Assembly (NCBI GenBank): GCA_017432485.1
Contig: JAFRJB010000074.1
Location: 1 to 39,526, forward strand
DNA from: Clostridia bacterium
Lineage (GTDB): Bacteria; Bacillota; Clostridia; Oscillospirales; Acutalibacteraceae
Length of the DNA stretch: 39,526 nt
Direction of reading: 5' to 3'
Shown piece by piece: positions 31,021 to 39,426 of this stretch (its first letter is position 1; each line of letters begins with the position of its first letter). The notes beneath the pieces were generated by a model. That model was not told where the DNA came from, did not search any database, and saw only the letters and a program-made list of their open reading frames with translations. Position numbers and translations under genes: made by a program.

Positions 31021-32487
31021 ATGGCTAAAAAAACAAATAAAACCCTGCCCTTCGGCAAGGCGATGATCTACGGTCTTGGTATTTTCGGTATTCAGTTTTT
31101 TATCGGCTATATCAATTCCTACCAATCACAGTTTTATATCAGCCAATTAGGCGCCAATTTGATGGTCTGTGCCATCATTATTTTGATTGCCAAAATCATC
31201 AGCTCTTTCGCTGACCCGATTATCGGCAATATCATTGACCGCTCGCACTTTAAAAGCGGAAAAATGAAGCCATTTGTGGCAATGAGCGCATTACCGCTGG
31301 CAATTTTCACCACCCTTATTTTTATTAAAATCAATTTCCATTCCAATGCCGTGATGTATACCTACATTACAATCACCACGGTCATATGGAATATCGCGAT
31401 GAGCTTTGCAGACATTCCCTCTCAAGGCATGCTGCCGCTGCTCACCCCCAGCGCGGAAGAGAGAAACTCGACTGCCGGTATTTCCAATTTTATGAAAACA
31501 ATCGGTCTGGCAGCTCCCGGTTTGGTAATTCCGATTATCTGCGTATTAACCAAGAGTGAAAACGGTGCCATTACCGAAAAAGAATACTTAATTACGGCTT
31601 TATTTATTGATTTTATCGGTATTCTTTGCTACGTAGCCATGTATAAAGGCTGTAAAGAAGTGGTCAAAAGCCAGCCGACAAACATGAGCTTTAAAGCAAT
31701 GTTCAGCGAGATGAAGACCAACCGCAACCTGATGATGGTCTTCCTGCTCTTAATGCTGGGCTTCGGCAGAAACATGGGTATGAGTGTCGGCGTGCAGGCA
31801 GCAAGCGTACTGTTTGATAAAGTCACCCTTCCCGGAGGTGCCGAACTCGCCGGCGAAAACTTACCGATTCTCTTGGGTATCGGTTCAACCATCGGCAGTG
31901 TGGTATCGATTATTCTTGCCCCGATTATTAATAATAAGCTCGGCGTTAAAAAGACTTACTTTATCTTCGGCATCTACGGCTTTGTTGTTTCTACCGTTTG
32001 CTATGTGCTGTATGTCATCGGCGGCCCCGGCGCTATTTTCAGGAGCCCGCTGGCAGCAGTGCTCTATCAATTCTTTATCGGCTTTATGTTCGGCACCCAC
32101 GGCTTCACCCCGATGGTGATGCTCGCCGAAACGGTCGACTACCGAGAAATGACCACCGGCAAGCGCACGGAGGGCACGCAGTATGCGGTATTCTCCCTCG
32201 GTGTCAAACTTTCCAATGCTTTCAGCGTTGCCGTAGCCATCTTCTTAGTCGGTCTTTGCGGCTATACCACCCAGATTCCCGACGGATACAGCAGTGTATG
32301 CAATTACTTGCAGCAAACGGGAAACACAGTGGTACCCAACACCATTTTGGCGGCACAGTGGCTCATCCCCGGTATTTGCACATTGCTCAGCTGTATTCCG
32401 GTTTACTTCTACACGATTAATAAAAAAGAGCAAAAAGAAATTGAAGAATTTATGACCAAAAAAGTCCAAAGTGAAAAAGCAGAATAA
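31021..32487 (+). CDS. GPH-family (MelB-type) sugar:cation symporter
   Basis: A 488-residue major-facilitator transporter of the glycoside-pentoside-hexuronide group with about 12 membrane helices. The signature is near the N-terminus: ADPIIGNIIDR after helix 2 and KSGKMKPFV, the equivalents of the MelB DP..G...D and R.GK.RP motifs, and a late LAETVDYREMTTGKRTEGT loop, which is strongly typical of the family. The substrate is likely a glycoside or uronide taken up with Na+ or H+; no linked glycosidase is seen here to say which. Confidence 0.9.
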   Translation: MAKKTNKTLPFGKAMIYGLGIFGIQFFIGYINSYQSQFYISQLGANLMVCAIIILIAKIISSFADPIIGNIIDRSHFKSGKMKPFVAMSALPLAIFTTLIFIKINFHSNAVMYTYITITTVIWNIAMSFADIPSQGMLPLLTPSAEERNSTAGISNFMKTIGLAAPGLVIPIICVLTKSENGAITEKEYLITALFIDFIGILCYVAMYKGCKEVVKSQPTNMSFKAMFSEMKTNRNLMMVFLLLMLGFGRNMGMSVGVQAASVLFDKVTLPGGAELAGENLPILLGIGSTIGSVVSIILAPIINNKLGVKKTYFIFGIYGFVVSTVCYVLYVIGGPGAIFRSPLAAVLYQFFIGFMFGTHGFTPMVMLAETVDYREMTTGKRTEGTQYAVFSLGVKLSNAFSVAVAIFLVGLCGYTTQIPDGYSSVCNYLQQTGNTVVPNTILAAQWLIPGICTLLSCIPVYFYTINKKEQKEIEEFMTKKVQSEKAE

Positions 32488-32537
32488 CACAATCTGTAAA
32501 CGTTCACATTATTCTTACAAAGAAAGGATATAACAAA

Positions 32538-32738
32538 ATGGATATTACCAAACAAACCATTATCGGTGATATGTTACAAGAAGACCAAGGCATTGCCATG
32601 ATTTTAATGCAGCAGGGTATGCACTGCGTCGGCTGCCCCGCTTCAGCAGGCGAAAGCCTGGAAGAAGCCTGTATGGTACACGGCTTGGATGCAGATGAAG
32701 TCTTAAAGGCAGTCAACGAATATTTAGCAAATAATTAA
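32538..32738 (+). CDS. DUF1858 / hybrid-cluster-associated redox disulfide protein
   Basis: A 66-residue protein with the pattern ITKQTIIGDMLQE...MILMQQGMHCVGCPAS...ESLEEAC..HGLDADEVL, the small all-helical DUF1858 domain that carries a CxxC pair (here CVGC, Cys33 and Cys36). Members occur beside hybrid-cluster (prismane) proteins and may act in redox or iron-sulfur chemistry. The ribosome binding site AGAAAGGA precedes the ATG and a strong terminator follows. It lies 50 bp after the symporter gene with no obvious functional link. Confidence 0.88.
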   Translation: MDITKQTIIGDMLQEDQGIAMILMQQGMHCVGCPASAGESLEEACMVHGLDADEVLKAVNEYLANN

Positions 32739-32742
32739 AGTG

Positions 32743-32771
32743 AAAAGCCGCAGGATTACTGCGGCTTTTTT
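32743..32771 (+). terminator. Terminator after the DUF1858 gene
   Basis: AAAGCCGCA pairs with TGCGGCTTT around a 7-base loop, followed by further T. Confidence 0.88.
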
Positions 32772-32805
32772 CCGGCAATAAACCCTCATTGGAAAGGAGA
32801 ACACT

Positions 32806-33741
32806 ATGTTTTGTAACAAATGCGGAAAAGAAATAGAGAACAATGCGAAGTTTTGCCCCTACTGCGGTGCCACGGTGCAACCAGCAAACAGTGCGCCTGT
32901 ACAGCAACAACCGCCTGTAGAACAACCTCCGGTGCAACAGCCTCCTGTACAGCAGCAACCGCCTGTGCAGCAGCAACCGCCTATGCAACAACAACCGCCT
33001 ATGCAACAACAACCGCCTGTGCAACAGCCCTATGCGCCTGTGCAGCAGCCCTATGCGCCCGCCGGCGCACCGCCGACACCGAAGAAAAAGAAAAAGTTGC
33101 CTGTTTGGGCAATAGTGCTTATCGTTATTGGTGCACTTGTTATCGCGGGTACCGTGTGCACAATCATTGTCACGCATTTATTTATCAAAGGCGTTTCCGA
33201 AGCGGTTGAGGAATATGATGTGGAAAGCCAACTTGATGAATGGTCAAAAGAATTTGAAGATTATACCACAGATGAAAGCACCAATCCTTCCGACAAGGGC
33301 GCTCAAAAAGATTTCTCCAAAGTTGAAAGACCGGAATTGAAAGATTTCTCTTGGTACAAAGGGCTTGCCCAAAGTATCCCTGCCGGCGTTCCGACAATGA
33401 CCGACACCAAACAAATCAGCGGCAGGTGGAAGGCATACTATGTCATAAAAGATAAAGGTTACGAACTCAACAACATTGATATTAACGGCAAAGGCAACGG
33501 CGTCACCGTCACGATTGACCCCTATGAACATGTTGTAGACGGTGAGTGGGTATATAACAGTTCCGCCGAAAAGTATTCTTACAACGGTGAGAATAACGCC
33601 GGCAGCATCACCGCCGCTTCCGATAAATACGGTGCCATCACGCTCTTCTCTTTCTATGAAAAAGACGGTGTGCAATACGGCTTCGGCACCACAGTGCTCC
33701 AGAGCGGCGAAATGGTCGATATCGCTTTAGTCAGACCGTAA
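32806..33741 (+). CDS. Zinc-ribbon membrane protein with Pro/Gln repeats
   Basis: A 311-residue protein with an N-terminal zinc ribbon (CNKCGKEI...CPYCG, residues 3-22). Next is a Pro/Gln linker of about 60 residues built from QQQPPV/M units, then a Lys-rich stop (KKKKK) and one membrane helix (about 102-125). An outer domain of about 180 residues follows, rich in Asp/Lys/Ser, with a C-terminal beta-rich module. The layout (inside zinc ribbon, single helix, outside domain) is common in Clostridia and of unknown role. The linker comes from an 18-bp tandem repeat. Ribosome binding site AAAGGAGA. Confidence 0.75.
   Translation: MFCNKCGKEIENNAKFCPYCGATVQPANSAPVQQQPPVEQPPVQQPPVQQQPPVQQQPPMQQQPPMQQQPPVQQPYAPVQQPYAPAGAPPTPKKKKKLPVWAIVLIVIGALVIAGTVCTIIVTHLFIKGVSEAVEEYDVESQLDEWSKEFEDYTTDESTNPSDKGAQKDFSKVERPELKDFSWYKGLAQSIPAGVPTMTDTKQISGRWKAYYVIKDKGYELNNIDINGKGNGVTVTIDPYEHVVDGEWVYNSSAEKYSYNGENNAGSITAASDKYGAITLFSFYEKDGVQYGFGTTVLQSGEMVDIALVRP
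32949..33022 (+). repeat. 18-bp in-frame tandem repeat coding the Pro/Gln linker
   Basis: Four near-identical 18-bp units of the type CARCARCAACCGCCTRTG, coding Gln-Gln-Gln-Pro-Pro-Val/Met, with more diverged units on each side (32900-33060). Differences are mostly synonymous CAA/CAG swaps, a sign of recent duplication. Confidence 0.8.
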
Positions 33742-33768
33742 AAAATAATCAGAACAACTATTATACAT

Positions 33769-33807
33769 AAAAAAAACAGGCAGCGATTTTTGCTGCCTGT
33801 TTTTTTG
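33769..33807. terminator. Bidirectional terminator between convergent genes
   Basis: CAGGCAGC (33777-33784) pairs with GCTGCCTG (33792-33799), extended by A and T runs of six or more on both sides. It can serve the zinc-ribbon gene (+) and the small membrane protein gene (-). Confidence 0.88.
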
Positions 33808-33808
33808 C

Positions 33809-34012
33809 TTATTTCTTTTTCTTATTTAATTTCTTCTGCAATTTCAAAGCGTTGGAAACCACCACTGCACCGATTGTCAATGCCGTGGATGCAGCAATGA
33901 TAAGCTTTTTCTTGTTGAGCATTTCCTTCTCTTTTTCTTCCAATTTCATTGTATCGAAATTGACTTTGGGCGTATTGACTTTTGCTTGCACACCATTGAT
34001 TTTAATTTCCAT
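33809..34012 (-). CDS. Small membrane protein, unknown role
   Basis: A 67-residue protein: N-terminal EIKINGVQAKV segment, a charged helical stretch (EEKEKEM), one membrane helix (about 38-56, LIIAASTALTIGAVVVSNA) and a Lys-rich tail ending KKKK. ATG 34012 is chosen because AAGAGGT lies 7 bp upstream; an ATG at 34018 would be too close to it. Last gene of the minus-strand run after trxB, 12 bp away. Not a family I recognise. Confidence 0.65.
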   Translation of the reverse strand: MEIKINGVQAKVNTPKVNFDTMKLEEKEKEMLNKKKLIIAASTALTIGAVVVSNALKLQKKLNKKKK

Positions 34013-34024
34013 TATCATACCTCT

Positions 34025-34933
34025 TTATGTTAACGAATTGATGTATTTAACGGCATTCGTTGCCGCCACGGCACCATCTGCCGTAGCCGTCACTAACTGC
34101 CGCACTTCTTTGGCGCGGTTATCGCCTGCTACAAAGATACCTTCTGCCTGCGTGATACAATCTTCACCCGCCAGGGCATAGCCCTCGGCATCGAGTGTAA
34201 GCACATCAGCAAACGCTTGGTTCTCGGGAATTCTGCCGACTGCAATGAACAGACAATCCACCGCAAGCGTTTGCATATTCCCCTCTTTATCGCTGATTTC
34301 CACACCGACAACTTTATTCTCAATCACGAGTGTGGAAACCGTGCTGTTTAAAACAAAGTGTACATTCTCTTTCTCTCTAAGTTTTTGTACAGTTGCATCA
34401 TCCGCCCTAAATTCTTCTCTGCGGTGAATGAGGTAAACATCCGCCGCAATATCGGCAAGATAAACGGCATCATCAATCGCGGTATTGCCCCCGCCGACAA
34501 CCGCCACGGCTTTGCCGCGGTAAAAAGCGCCGTCACACGTTGCGCAGTACGATACGCCCTTGCCGACCATATCGTCTTCCCGCGCCACACCTAATTTGCG
34601 ATTTTCGGCACCGGTCGCGATAATCACCGCTTGCGCTTCATACGCATTCTTTGCCGTTTTGACAATCTTTTTATTGCCATCGGTCTCAATAGAGAGAGCG
34701 CGCTCAAATTTGAGTTCCGCCCCTAAATTGGTTGCCTGCGTATACAGTTTCATGGCAAATTCAAAGCCGCTGATGTGCTCTTCCACAGGGTAATTTTCAA
34801 TGTCGGGCGTGTTGACAATTTGCCCGCCGTAGGTATTTGCCTCTAATAGTAATACACTTTTTGCCGCGCGCCGCGCATAAATTGCCGCGCTTAATCCGGC
34901 AGGGCCTGCGCCGATAATGATAATATCATACAT
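34025..34933 (-). CDS. trxB: Thioredoxin reductase
   Basis: A flavoprotein of 302 residues that reduces thioredoxin with NADPH. FAD-binding GAGPAGLSAAIYA at residues 8-20, the redox pair CATC in SYCATCDGAFYRG (about 133), the NADPH-binding GGGNTAIDDAVYL with HRREEFRA, and the C-terminal VAGDNRAKEVRQL...DGAVAA block. Length is slightly under the usual 310-320. ATG 34933 starts the protein at the conserved YDIIIIG; a longer frame reaching 35041 overlaps the regulator gene. It lies 10 bp after the MarR gene and is probably in its operon. Confidence 0.95.
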   Translation of the reverse strand: MYDIIIIGAGPAGLSAAIYARRAAKSVLLLEANTYGGQIVNTPDIENYPVEEHISGFEFAMKLYTQATNLGAELKFERALSIETDGNKKIVKTAKNAYEAQAVIIATGAENRKLGVAREDDMVGKGVSYCATCDGAFYRGKAVAVVGGGNTAIDDAVYLADIAADVYLIHRREEFRADDATVQKLREKENVHFVLNSTVSTLVIENKVVGVEISDKEGNMQTLAVDCLFIAVGRIPENQAFADVLTLDAEGYALAGEDCITQAEGIFVAGDNRAKEVRQLVTATADGAVAATNAVKYINSLT

Positions 34934-34943
34934 CTTCTTATTC

Positions 34944-35396
34944 TTATTCCTTTTCCTTTTCTTTTTGTTCGAGAATATGAACCAACAACTTCTCGGTAAG
35001 TGCGTTGAGTGTCTGTGCTTCCTCTTGTGTGAGCTGCACAAACTCTGCCATTTTTTCTTTGACTTTTAACGCTTTCTCTTCCACTTCAACACCTTTGGGA
35101 GTGAGCGTAATAATCAGATTTCTCTCATCCGTCTCCGAGCGATGCCGCTCAATAAAGCCTTTTGCTTCCAACTTTTTTAAAATAGGAGAAAGTGTGGAAG
35201 GGTCAAGCATCAGCACTTTTGTCATATCCTTTAAATTTGAACTGCCGACAAGCCAAAAATAGCGCATGACCACAAACTGTGTATACGTTAAATCCACCTC
35301 TTTGAGCAGTTCGGTATATTTGCATGTAATTTCTTTGCCGCACAGGTAAAACCTGAAATACAGCTGTTCTTGGGTTATCTTTTTTTCTTCTTCCAT
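34944..35396 (-). CDS. MarR-family regulator, OhrR/SarZ-like
   Basis: A DNA-binding regulator of 150 residues with the winged-helix pattern of MarR proteins: LTYTQFVVMRYFWL, DMTKVLMLDPSTLSPILKKLEAKGFIER (recognition helix) and the wing SETDERNLIITLT. The sequence order resembles OhrR, the organic-peroxide sensor, but the sensing-Cys position (QLCF in OhrR) is Tyr here (QLYF), with Cys six and twelve residues further on (LCGKEITC). ATG 35396 is used; the frame reaches a TTG at 35408. The gene is directly upstream of trxB, which suggests thiol-stress control of that gene. Confidence 0.88.
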   Translation of the reverse strand: MEEEKKITQEQLYFRFYLCGKEITCKYTELLKEVDLTYTQFVVMRYFWLVGSSNLKDMTKVLMLDPSTLSPILKKLEAKGFIERHRSETDERNLIITLTPKGVEVEEKALKVKEKMAEFVQLTQEEAQTLNALTEKLLVHILEQKEKEKE

Positions 35397-35458
35397 AAAA
35401 ATATCCAATATCCTTAATAACCTTTTCTATTTCCTTCGATGTGCCGTAGAATAGACAC

Positions 35459-35884
35459 TTACTTTGCAATCATTTCCAAATCTCCGGCAGCATCGCAGCG
35501 AATGATTTGACCGCCTTTGACTTCAATATTATATGTAATGGTTTTTGCACTGCCTGTTCCCTGCGGTTTATAATCAAATTCAAGTTGTGTCACACCATCC
35601 TTAAGCGGCACAAAATCGAAATGATGTTCTTTACCGGCAGCGGTGTTTTCTTTTTCTTTGACAACACCCTTACTGCGCATAGTGTAGCTCCAATCGTTTT
35701 TATCCCCCATTTTCAGGCGGATTTTCGAATTCGCCGTACCGAGGATTTCGGCTTGTGCGTCATCATCTTGCGGCACTGCGGTTTGCTCTTGCACTTTCTC
35801 GCCGAGTTTCTTCATCCCGTAACCGACAGCAAGCGCCGCACCGGCAGTCAATGCCGCCGAGAGCAATCTGCCTTTCATACTCAT
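35459..35884 (-). CDS. Small membrane-anchored or exported protein, unknown role
   Basis: A 141-residue protein with an N-terminal hydrophobic segment (about 6-24, GRLLSAALTAGAALAVGYG) that may be an uncleaved anchor, then a hydrophilic domain rich in Lys/Asp with KIRLKMGDKNDWSY and a beta-rich C-terminal half. Its ATG overlaps the stop codon of the transporter gene upstream (ATGA), so the two are translationally coupled. No family recognised. Confidence 0.7.
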   Translation of the reverse strand: MSMKGRLLSAALTAGAALAVGYGMKKLGEKVQEQTAVPQDDDAQAEILGTANSKIRLKMGDKNDWSYTMRSKGVVKEKENTAAGKEHHFDFVPLKDGVTQLEFDYKPQGTGSAKTITYNIEVKGGQIIRCDAAGDLEMIAK

Positions 35885-36795
35885 GTTGCTTTATCCTTTC
35901 TCCTAAACTGCGGGCTCTGCGCCAAAAGCACTGCCGCAAACATCACTGCACAGCCGAGCACCTCTCTGCCGGAGAGCCACTCGCCGAATATGACCAATCC
36001 GCCCAACACGGCAAATACGCTTTCTAAGCTCATGACAATAGAAGCAACGGCAGGCTCGGTATTCTTTTGCCCGATAATCTGCAAGGTGTAAGCCACACCG
36101 CTGGAAAGCACGCCGACATAAAGAATCGGCAACCATGCATCGGCAATCACCTGCAAGGATGTGCGAGGTTCAAACAGCAGCCCTGCAATAAGGCTCAAAA
36201 CACCTGCTACAAAAAACTGCACACAAGAGAGCATTACGCCATCTGTTTTGGTACCGAAAACATCTACGGTGATAATGTGTGCCGTAAACGCCAGTGCACA
36301 AATAAACATCAGCACATCACCTAAGTAGATACCTCCAAAGCCGTTTTTCAAGCACAGCAGCCATAACGCCACAGCTGCCAATACTGCGGCAATCCACACA
36401 ACAAGCGGCACTTTTTTCTTGAAAAACAAGCCGCAAATCGGCACTAAGACCACATACATTGCCGTTAAGAAACCGGAGCGCCCCGGAATATTATTAACCT
36501 CATGCGGGTATACGGTAATGCCGTATTGTTGCAAATTCATCGCAACAAAGAGCACAAAGCCGCAAATCACACCGCCAAGGAGCAATGCTTTCCAATCGGT
36601 TTGTTTCGTATTCTCTTTTGAAAAGCGCTTGCGCACTGCCAAAAAAATGAGCAGTACCGCCGCACCCACCAATGAGCGCAACGCACTAAACGTAAACGGC
36701 GGAATACTCTGTGCCGCATCAGCCTGTGCCACAAATGCCGTTCCCCAAATAAAAGCGGCAATCATCAATAGCACAGTACCTGTATACTTCTTCAT
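35881..36795 (-). CDS. EamA/DMT-family transporter
   Basis: A membrane protein of 304 residues with ten predicted helices arranged as two EamA repeats, starting MIAAFIWGTAFVAQ (typical first helix) and with SLESVFAVLGGLVIFGEWLSG near the end, the family's second-repeat signature. Probably exports an amino acid or other metabolite. The ribosome binding site AGGGGG lies before the ATG; the gene is 22 bp after the SurA-like gene and overlaps the next gene by 4 bp. Confidence 0.92.
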   Translation of the reverse strand: MKKYTGTVLLMIAAFIWGTAFVAQADAAQSIPPFTFSALRSLVGAAVLLIFLAVRKRFSKENTKQTDWKALLLGGVICGFVLFVAMNLQQYGITVYPHEVNNIPGRSGFLTAMYVVLVPICGLFFKKKVPLVVWIAAVLAAVALWLLCLKNGFGGIYLGDVLMFICALAFTAHIITVDVFGTKTDGVMLSCVQFFVAGVLSLIAGLLFEPRTSLQVIADAWLPILYVGVLSSGVAYTLQIIGQKNTEPAVASIVMSLESVFAVLGGLVIFGEWLSGREVLGCAVMFAAVLLAQSPQFRRKDKAT

Positions 36796-36817
36796 AAACC
36801 CCCTATTGCTTCTAAAG

Positions 36818-37996
36818 TTATGAAGTGGTTGTTTTTTGCGTGGTCGGTTCTTGAGGAATAATCATATCCTCTCGAAAAGCTTCTATTCCCTTTTGAGAAA
36901 CTTCTGTTGTGTAATGCGCATCATAGTATTCTTCCAACAAAACACCCATAGCACCGAATTCCCACTGTTTGACATCACTTTCATTGTAGGCATTCATATT
37001 TTTGCCTCTGGGCTTTACCACACACACAATTTCCACAAAGGTCTTCCCGTCTTTTTTGTAATCCGAGTAACAAATATCGCCCTCTTTGGTCTTCTGCGAA
37101 GTCAATGTTTTCGAAATCACGCTCTTGCTGACTTGGTTGACTTGCATTAAGGTGACATCCTTAAACAGTGACTGATCTTCTTTAGTATATGTTTCATCAT
37201 TCTTATATTCATTGCAAAGCGCACCGAATTCTTTTTGGTCGGCAGCATTTTTAAGCGCCTCTATTTTCGCGGCATTTTCAGGAGTATCCTCCATACTGAA
37301 ATAGCGAATGCTGACCACATCAAGTTCATCTCGGTGTGCCTGATAGGTGCTTTCAAAATCGGCTGCCGTGCCGCCGATGTATTTGTTAAACAGCGCCTTG
37401 CTCTCGGTAATATCTTTATAAAACTGCGCCGCTTGGTGATACATGGTTAAATAGTTTTGAAATGTCTTTGATTTAATCGGTGCCCCGTAAGTGCGCAGCA
37501 TATAGTCTTGGAAATTCATTGTTGCCGGCTTATCCTGCTGCAATGCCTCCCACTCTTGGTCAATTTTATCTTGCACCTCTTGCGTGTAGGTATAGCCGCC
37601 CTTTGTGGCAGTATCTTGCATTACGAGAATAAATTTCAAGCCGTCATTGGTCAGAGATTCAAAATACTCTCCCCAATTCTCAAACTTTTCACGCACTTTT
37701 TCGGAAACAGTTTCACCCAACTTTTGCTCATACGGGTCCTGATACACATCGAAACCTTGACTTTTCCAATCCTGCGAGGTCATCGTGCTGTAATAATAGG
37801 CGCAGGTATATAAGTCCTTTTTTACCGCTTGCTCACCCACCTGATATACGGTAACATTGGAGTTATATTGCACCAGCCATACGATCAAGCCTGTCAGTCC
37901 GATAAGAACAAGGGCTACTGCCGTACCGATATACATTGCTTTCGCGCTTGCCTTCTTGCGCTCTTCTTTAAATGCTTTAGAGTTTTGTTTTGCCAT
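36818..37996 (-). CDS. Membrane-anchored SurA/PrsA-like protein
   Basis: A 392-residue protein with a basic cytoplasmic tail, one membrane helix (about 20-43) and a long outer domain. The pattern VYQVGEQAVKKDLYTCAYYY at the start of the outer part, a large helical region, then DLYTCAYYY-like and GDICYSDYKKDGKTFVEIVCVV segments resemble the SurA N-domain type chaperones around a reduced or absent parvulin (PPIase) domain. A chaperone or foldase role outside the membrane is a guess from this. The C-terminus is Thr/Pro/Gln rich (QEPTTQKTTTS). It starts 1 bp after the aspartate kinase stop codon, which implies coupling, though no common role is obvious. Confidence 0.6.
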   Translation of the reverse strand: MAKQNSKAFKEERKKASAKAMYIGTAVALVLIGLTGLIVWLVQYNSNVTVYQVGEQAVKKDLYTCAYYYSTMTSQDWKSQGFDVYQDPYEQKLGETVSEKVREKFENWGEYFESLTNDGLKFILVMQDTATKGGYTYTQEVQDKIDQEWEALQQDKPATMNFQDYMLRTYGAPIKSKTFQNYLTMYHQAAQFYKDITESKALFNKYIGGTAADFESTYQAHRDELDVVSIRYFSMEDTPENAAKIEALKNAADQKEFGALCNEYKNDETYTKEDQSLFKDVTLMQVNQVSKSVISKTLTSQKTKEGDICYSDYKKDGKTFVEIVCVVKPRGKNMNAYNESDVKQWEFGAMGVLLEEYYDAHYTTEVSQKGIEAFREDMIIPQEPTTQKTTTS

Positions 37997-37997
37997 A

Positions 37998-39314
37998 TTA
38001 ATCCTTTACGAATTCAGAGTAAATTGCATTGAGTGTTTTTGCATAATCTGCTTCATTGATACCAATGATAATCGAAAGCTCGCTCGAACCCTGATCAATC
38101 ATTTTGATGTTGACGCCCGCCTTTCCCATTGCGGTAAAGACTCTGCCTGCCGTACCGACCTGCTGCACCATGGAGCGACCGACAACGGCAATGAGTGCCA
38201 GCCCGTCTTCTACATTGATAAAATCAGCTTTGGTCTTGCGGAACATTTCATTGACCACGTCTTCTCGAATACCGTCAATTTCCGCGGTATCGACCACCAC
38301 ACTCATCGTATCAATGCCGGAGGGCAGATGTTCAAAACAGATGTCATGATTCTCGATAACTTTCAAGATTTTTTTGCCGAAGCCCACTTCGGAATTCATC
38401 ATACTCTTTTCAATGTTGATAATCGAAAAGCCGACTTTACCTGCCACACCCGTAATGATATCTTCATTGGGTTTATCGGCAAAAGGCACAATCATTGTGC
38501 CCTCTTCTTCGGGGGCGTTGGTATTGCGAATATTAATCGGGATGCGCGCCTCGCGCACCGGAAAAATCGCCTCATCGTGCAACACGGTAGCGCCCATATA
38601 GGAGAGCTCGCGCAGTTCCGAATAGGTAATGACTTTTATCACCTTCGGGTTTTTAACAATGCGCGGATCCGCCATCAGCATGCCGGAAACATCGGTCCAA
38701 TTTTCATACACTTCCGCATCGGCAGCTCTGGCAACAATACTGCCGGTAATATCACTGCCGCCTCTGGAAAAGGTCTTAATTGTCCCATTGGGCATCGAAC
38801 CGTAGAAGCCGGGAATAACCGCTCTTTCGTGTTCACTCAAAATCTCGGCAAGCACATCGTTGGTATGGTCGGCATCAAAGGTGCCGTTTTCTTTAAAGAA
38901 AATGCCGTTTTCCGCATCGATAAAGTCATAGCCGAGATACTCTGCCAACACCATTGAATTCAAATATTCTCCGCGGGAAGCCGTATAGTCCTCACCCACA
39001 TGGTGGGAAATGGCAAACTTGATTTTTTCAAACTCCTCTTTAAGAGAAAAATCCAAGCCCAATTCGCTGATGATTTGATTGTAGCGCTGCTCAATTTTTG
39101 CAAAAATCGGTTCAATATCCTGCTTCTTTCTCGCCGCTTGGAAGCAGGCATAGAGCATATCGGTCACTTTAACATCCTGCGCATCGCGCTTACCGGGTGC
39201 GGAAGCGACCACATAGCGCCGCTCCGGGTCTGCTTTAATAATTGCGGCGACCTTTTTAAATTGTTCGGCGCTTGCCAAAGAACTGCCGCCGAATTTCACT
39301 GCTTTTACTGCCAT
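37998..39314 (-). CDS. lysC: Aspartate kinase
   Basis: Phosphorylates aspartate, the first step to lysine, threonine and methionine. At 438 residues, with the N-terminal KFGGSSLASAEQFKKV, the block FSRGGSDITGSIVARAADAEVYENWTDVSG (substrate and ATP), and two ACT-type repeats near the C-terminus (AVVGRSMVQQVGTAGRVFTAM and SELSIIIGI), it is a monofunctional class like those of clostridia. ATG 39314 has AAGGGG 9 bp upstream and starts the protein at the conserved MAVKAVKFGG; the frame stays open to 39356. First gene of a minus-strand run of at least seven genes. Confidence 0.95.
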   Translation of the reverse strand: MAVKAVKFGGSSLASAEQFKKVAAIIKADPERRYVVASAPGKRDAQDVKVTDMLYACFQAARKKQDIEPIFAKIEQRYNQIISELGLDFSLKEEFEKIKFAISHHVGEDYTASRGEYLNSMVLAEYLGYDFIDAENGIFFKENGTFDADHTNDVLAEILSEHERAVIPGFYGSMPNGTIKTFSRGGSDITGSIVARAADAEVYENWTDVSGMLMADPRIVKNPKVIKVITYSELRELSYMGATVLHDEAIFPVREARIPINIRNTNAPEEEGTMIVPFADKPNEDIITGVAGKVGFSIINIEKSMMNSEVGFGKKILKVIENHDICFEHLPSGIDTMSVVVDTAEIDGIREDVVNEMFRKTKADFINVEDGLALIAVVGRSMVQQVGTAGRVFTAMGKAGVNIKMIDQGSSELSIIIGINEADYAKTLNAIYSEFVKD

Positions 39315-39397
39315 AAAGTATAACCCCTTTAATCTGTGTATTGCATCACTTTGCAATATAATAATATTTATAAATTATAATAATTATATACTGTTCT

Positions 39398-39426
39398 ATA
39401 TTACCATTTATATGCGACAATGTCAA
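39398..39426 (-). promoter_or_regulatory. Promoter of the lysC operon, -35 provided by a repeat
   Basis: On the minus strand, a perfect TTGACA (39421-39426), 17-bp spacer, TAATAT (39398-39403). The last bases of the -35 box overlap the outer arm of the palindromic repeat that starts at 39423. Confidence 0.6.

Noticed and set aside
32949..33022. Intergenic or regulatory tandem repeat
   Set aside because: It lies inside an intact gene and codes a Pro/Gln linker in frame.
37857..38957. A 366-codon open frame on the plus strand opposite the aspartate kinase gene
   Set aside because: It overlaps a well-conserved gene, its predicted protein is His/Arg/Phe-rich without any domain, and it has no promoter or ribosome binding site.
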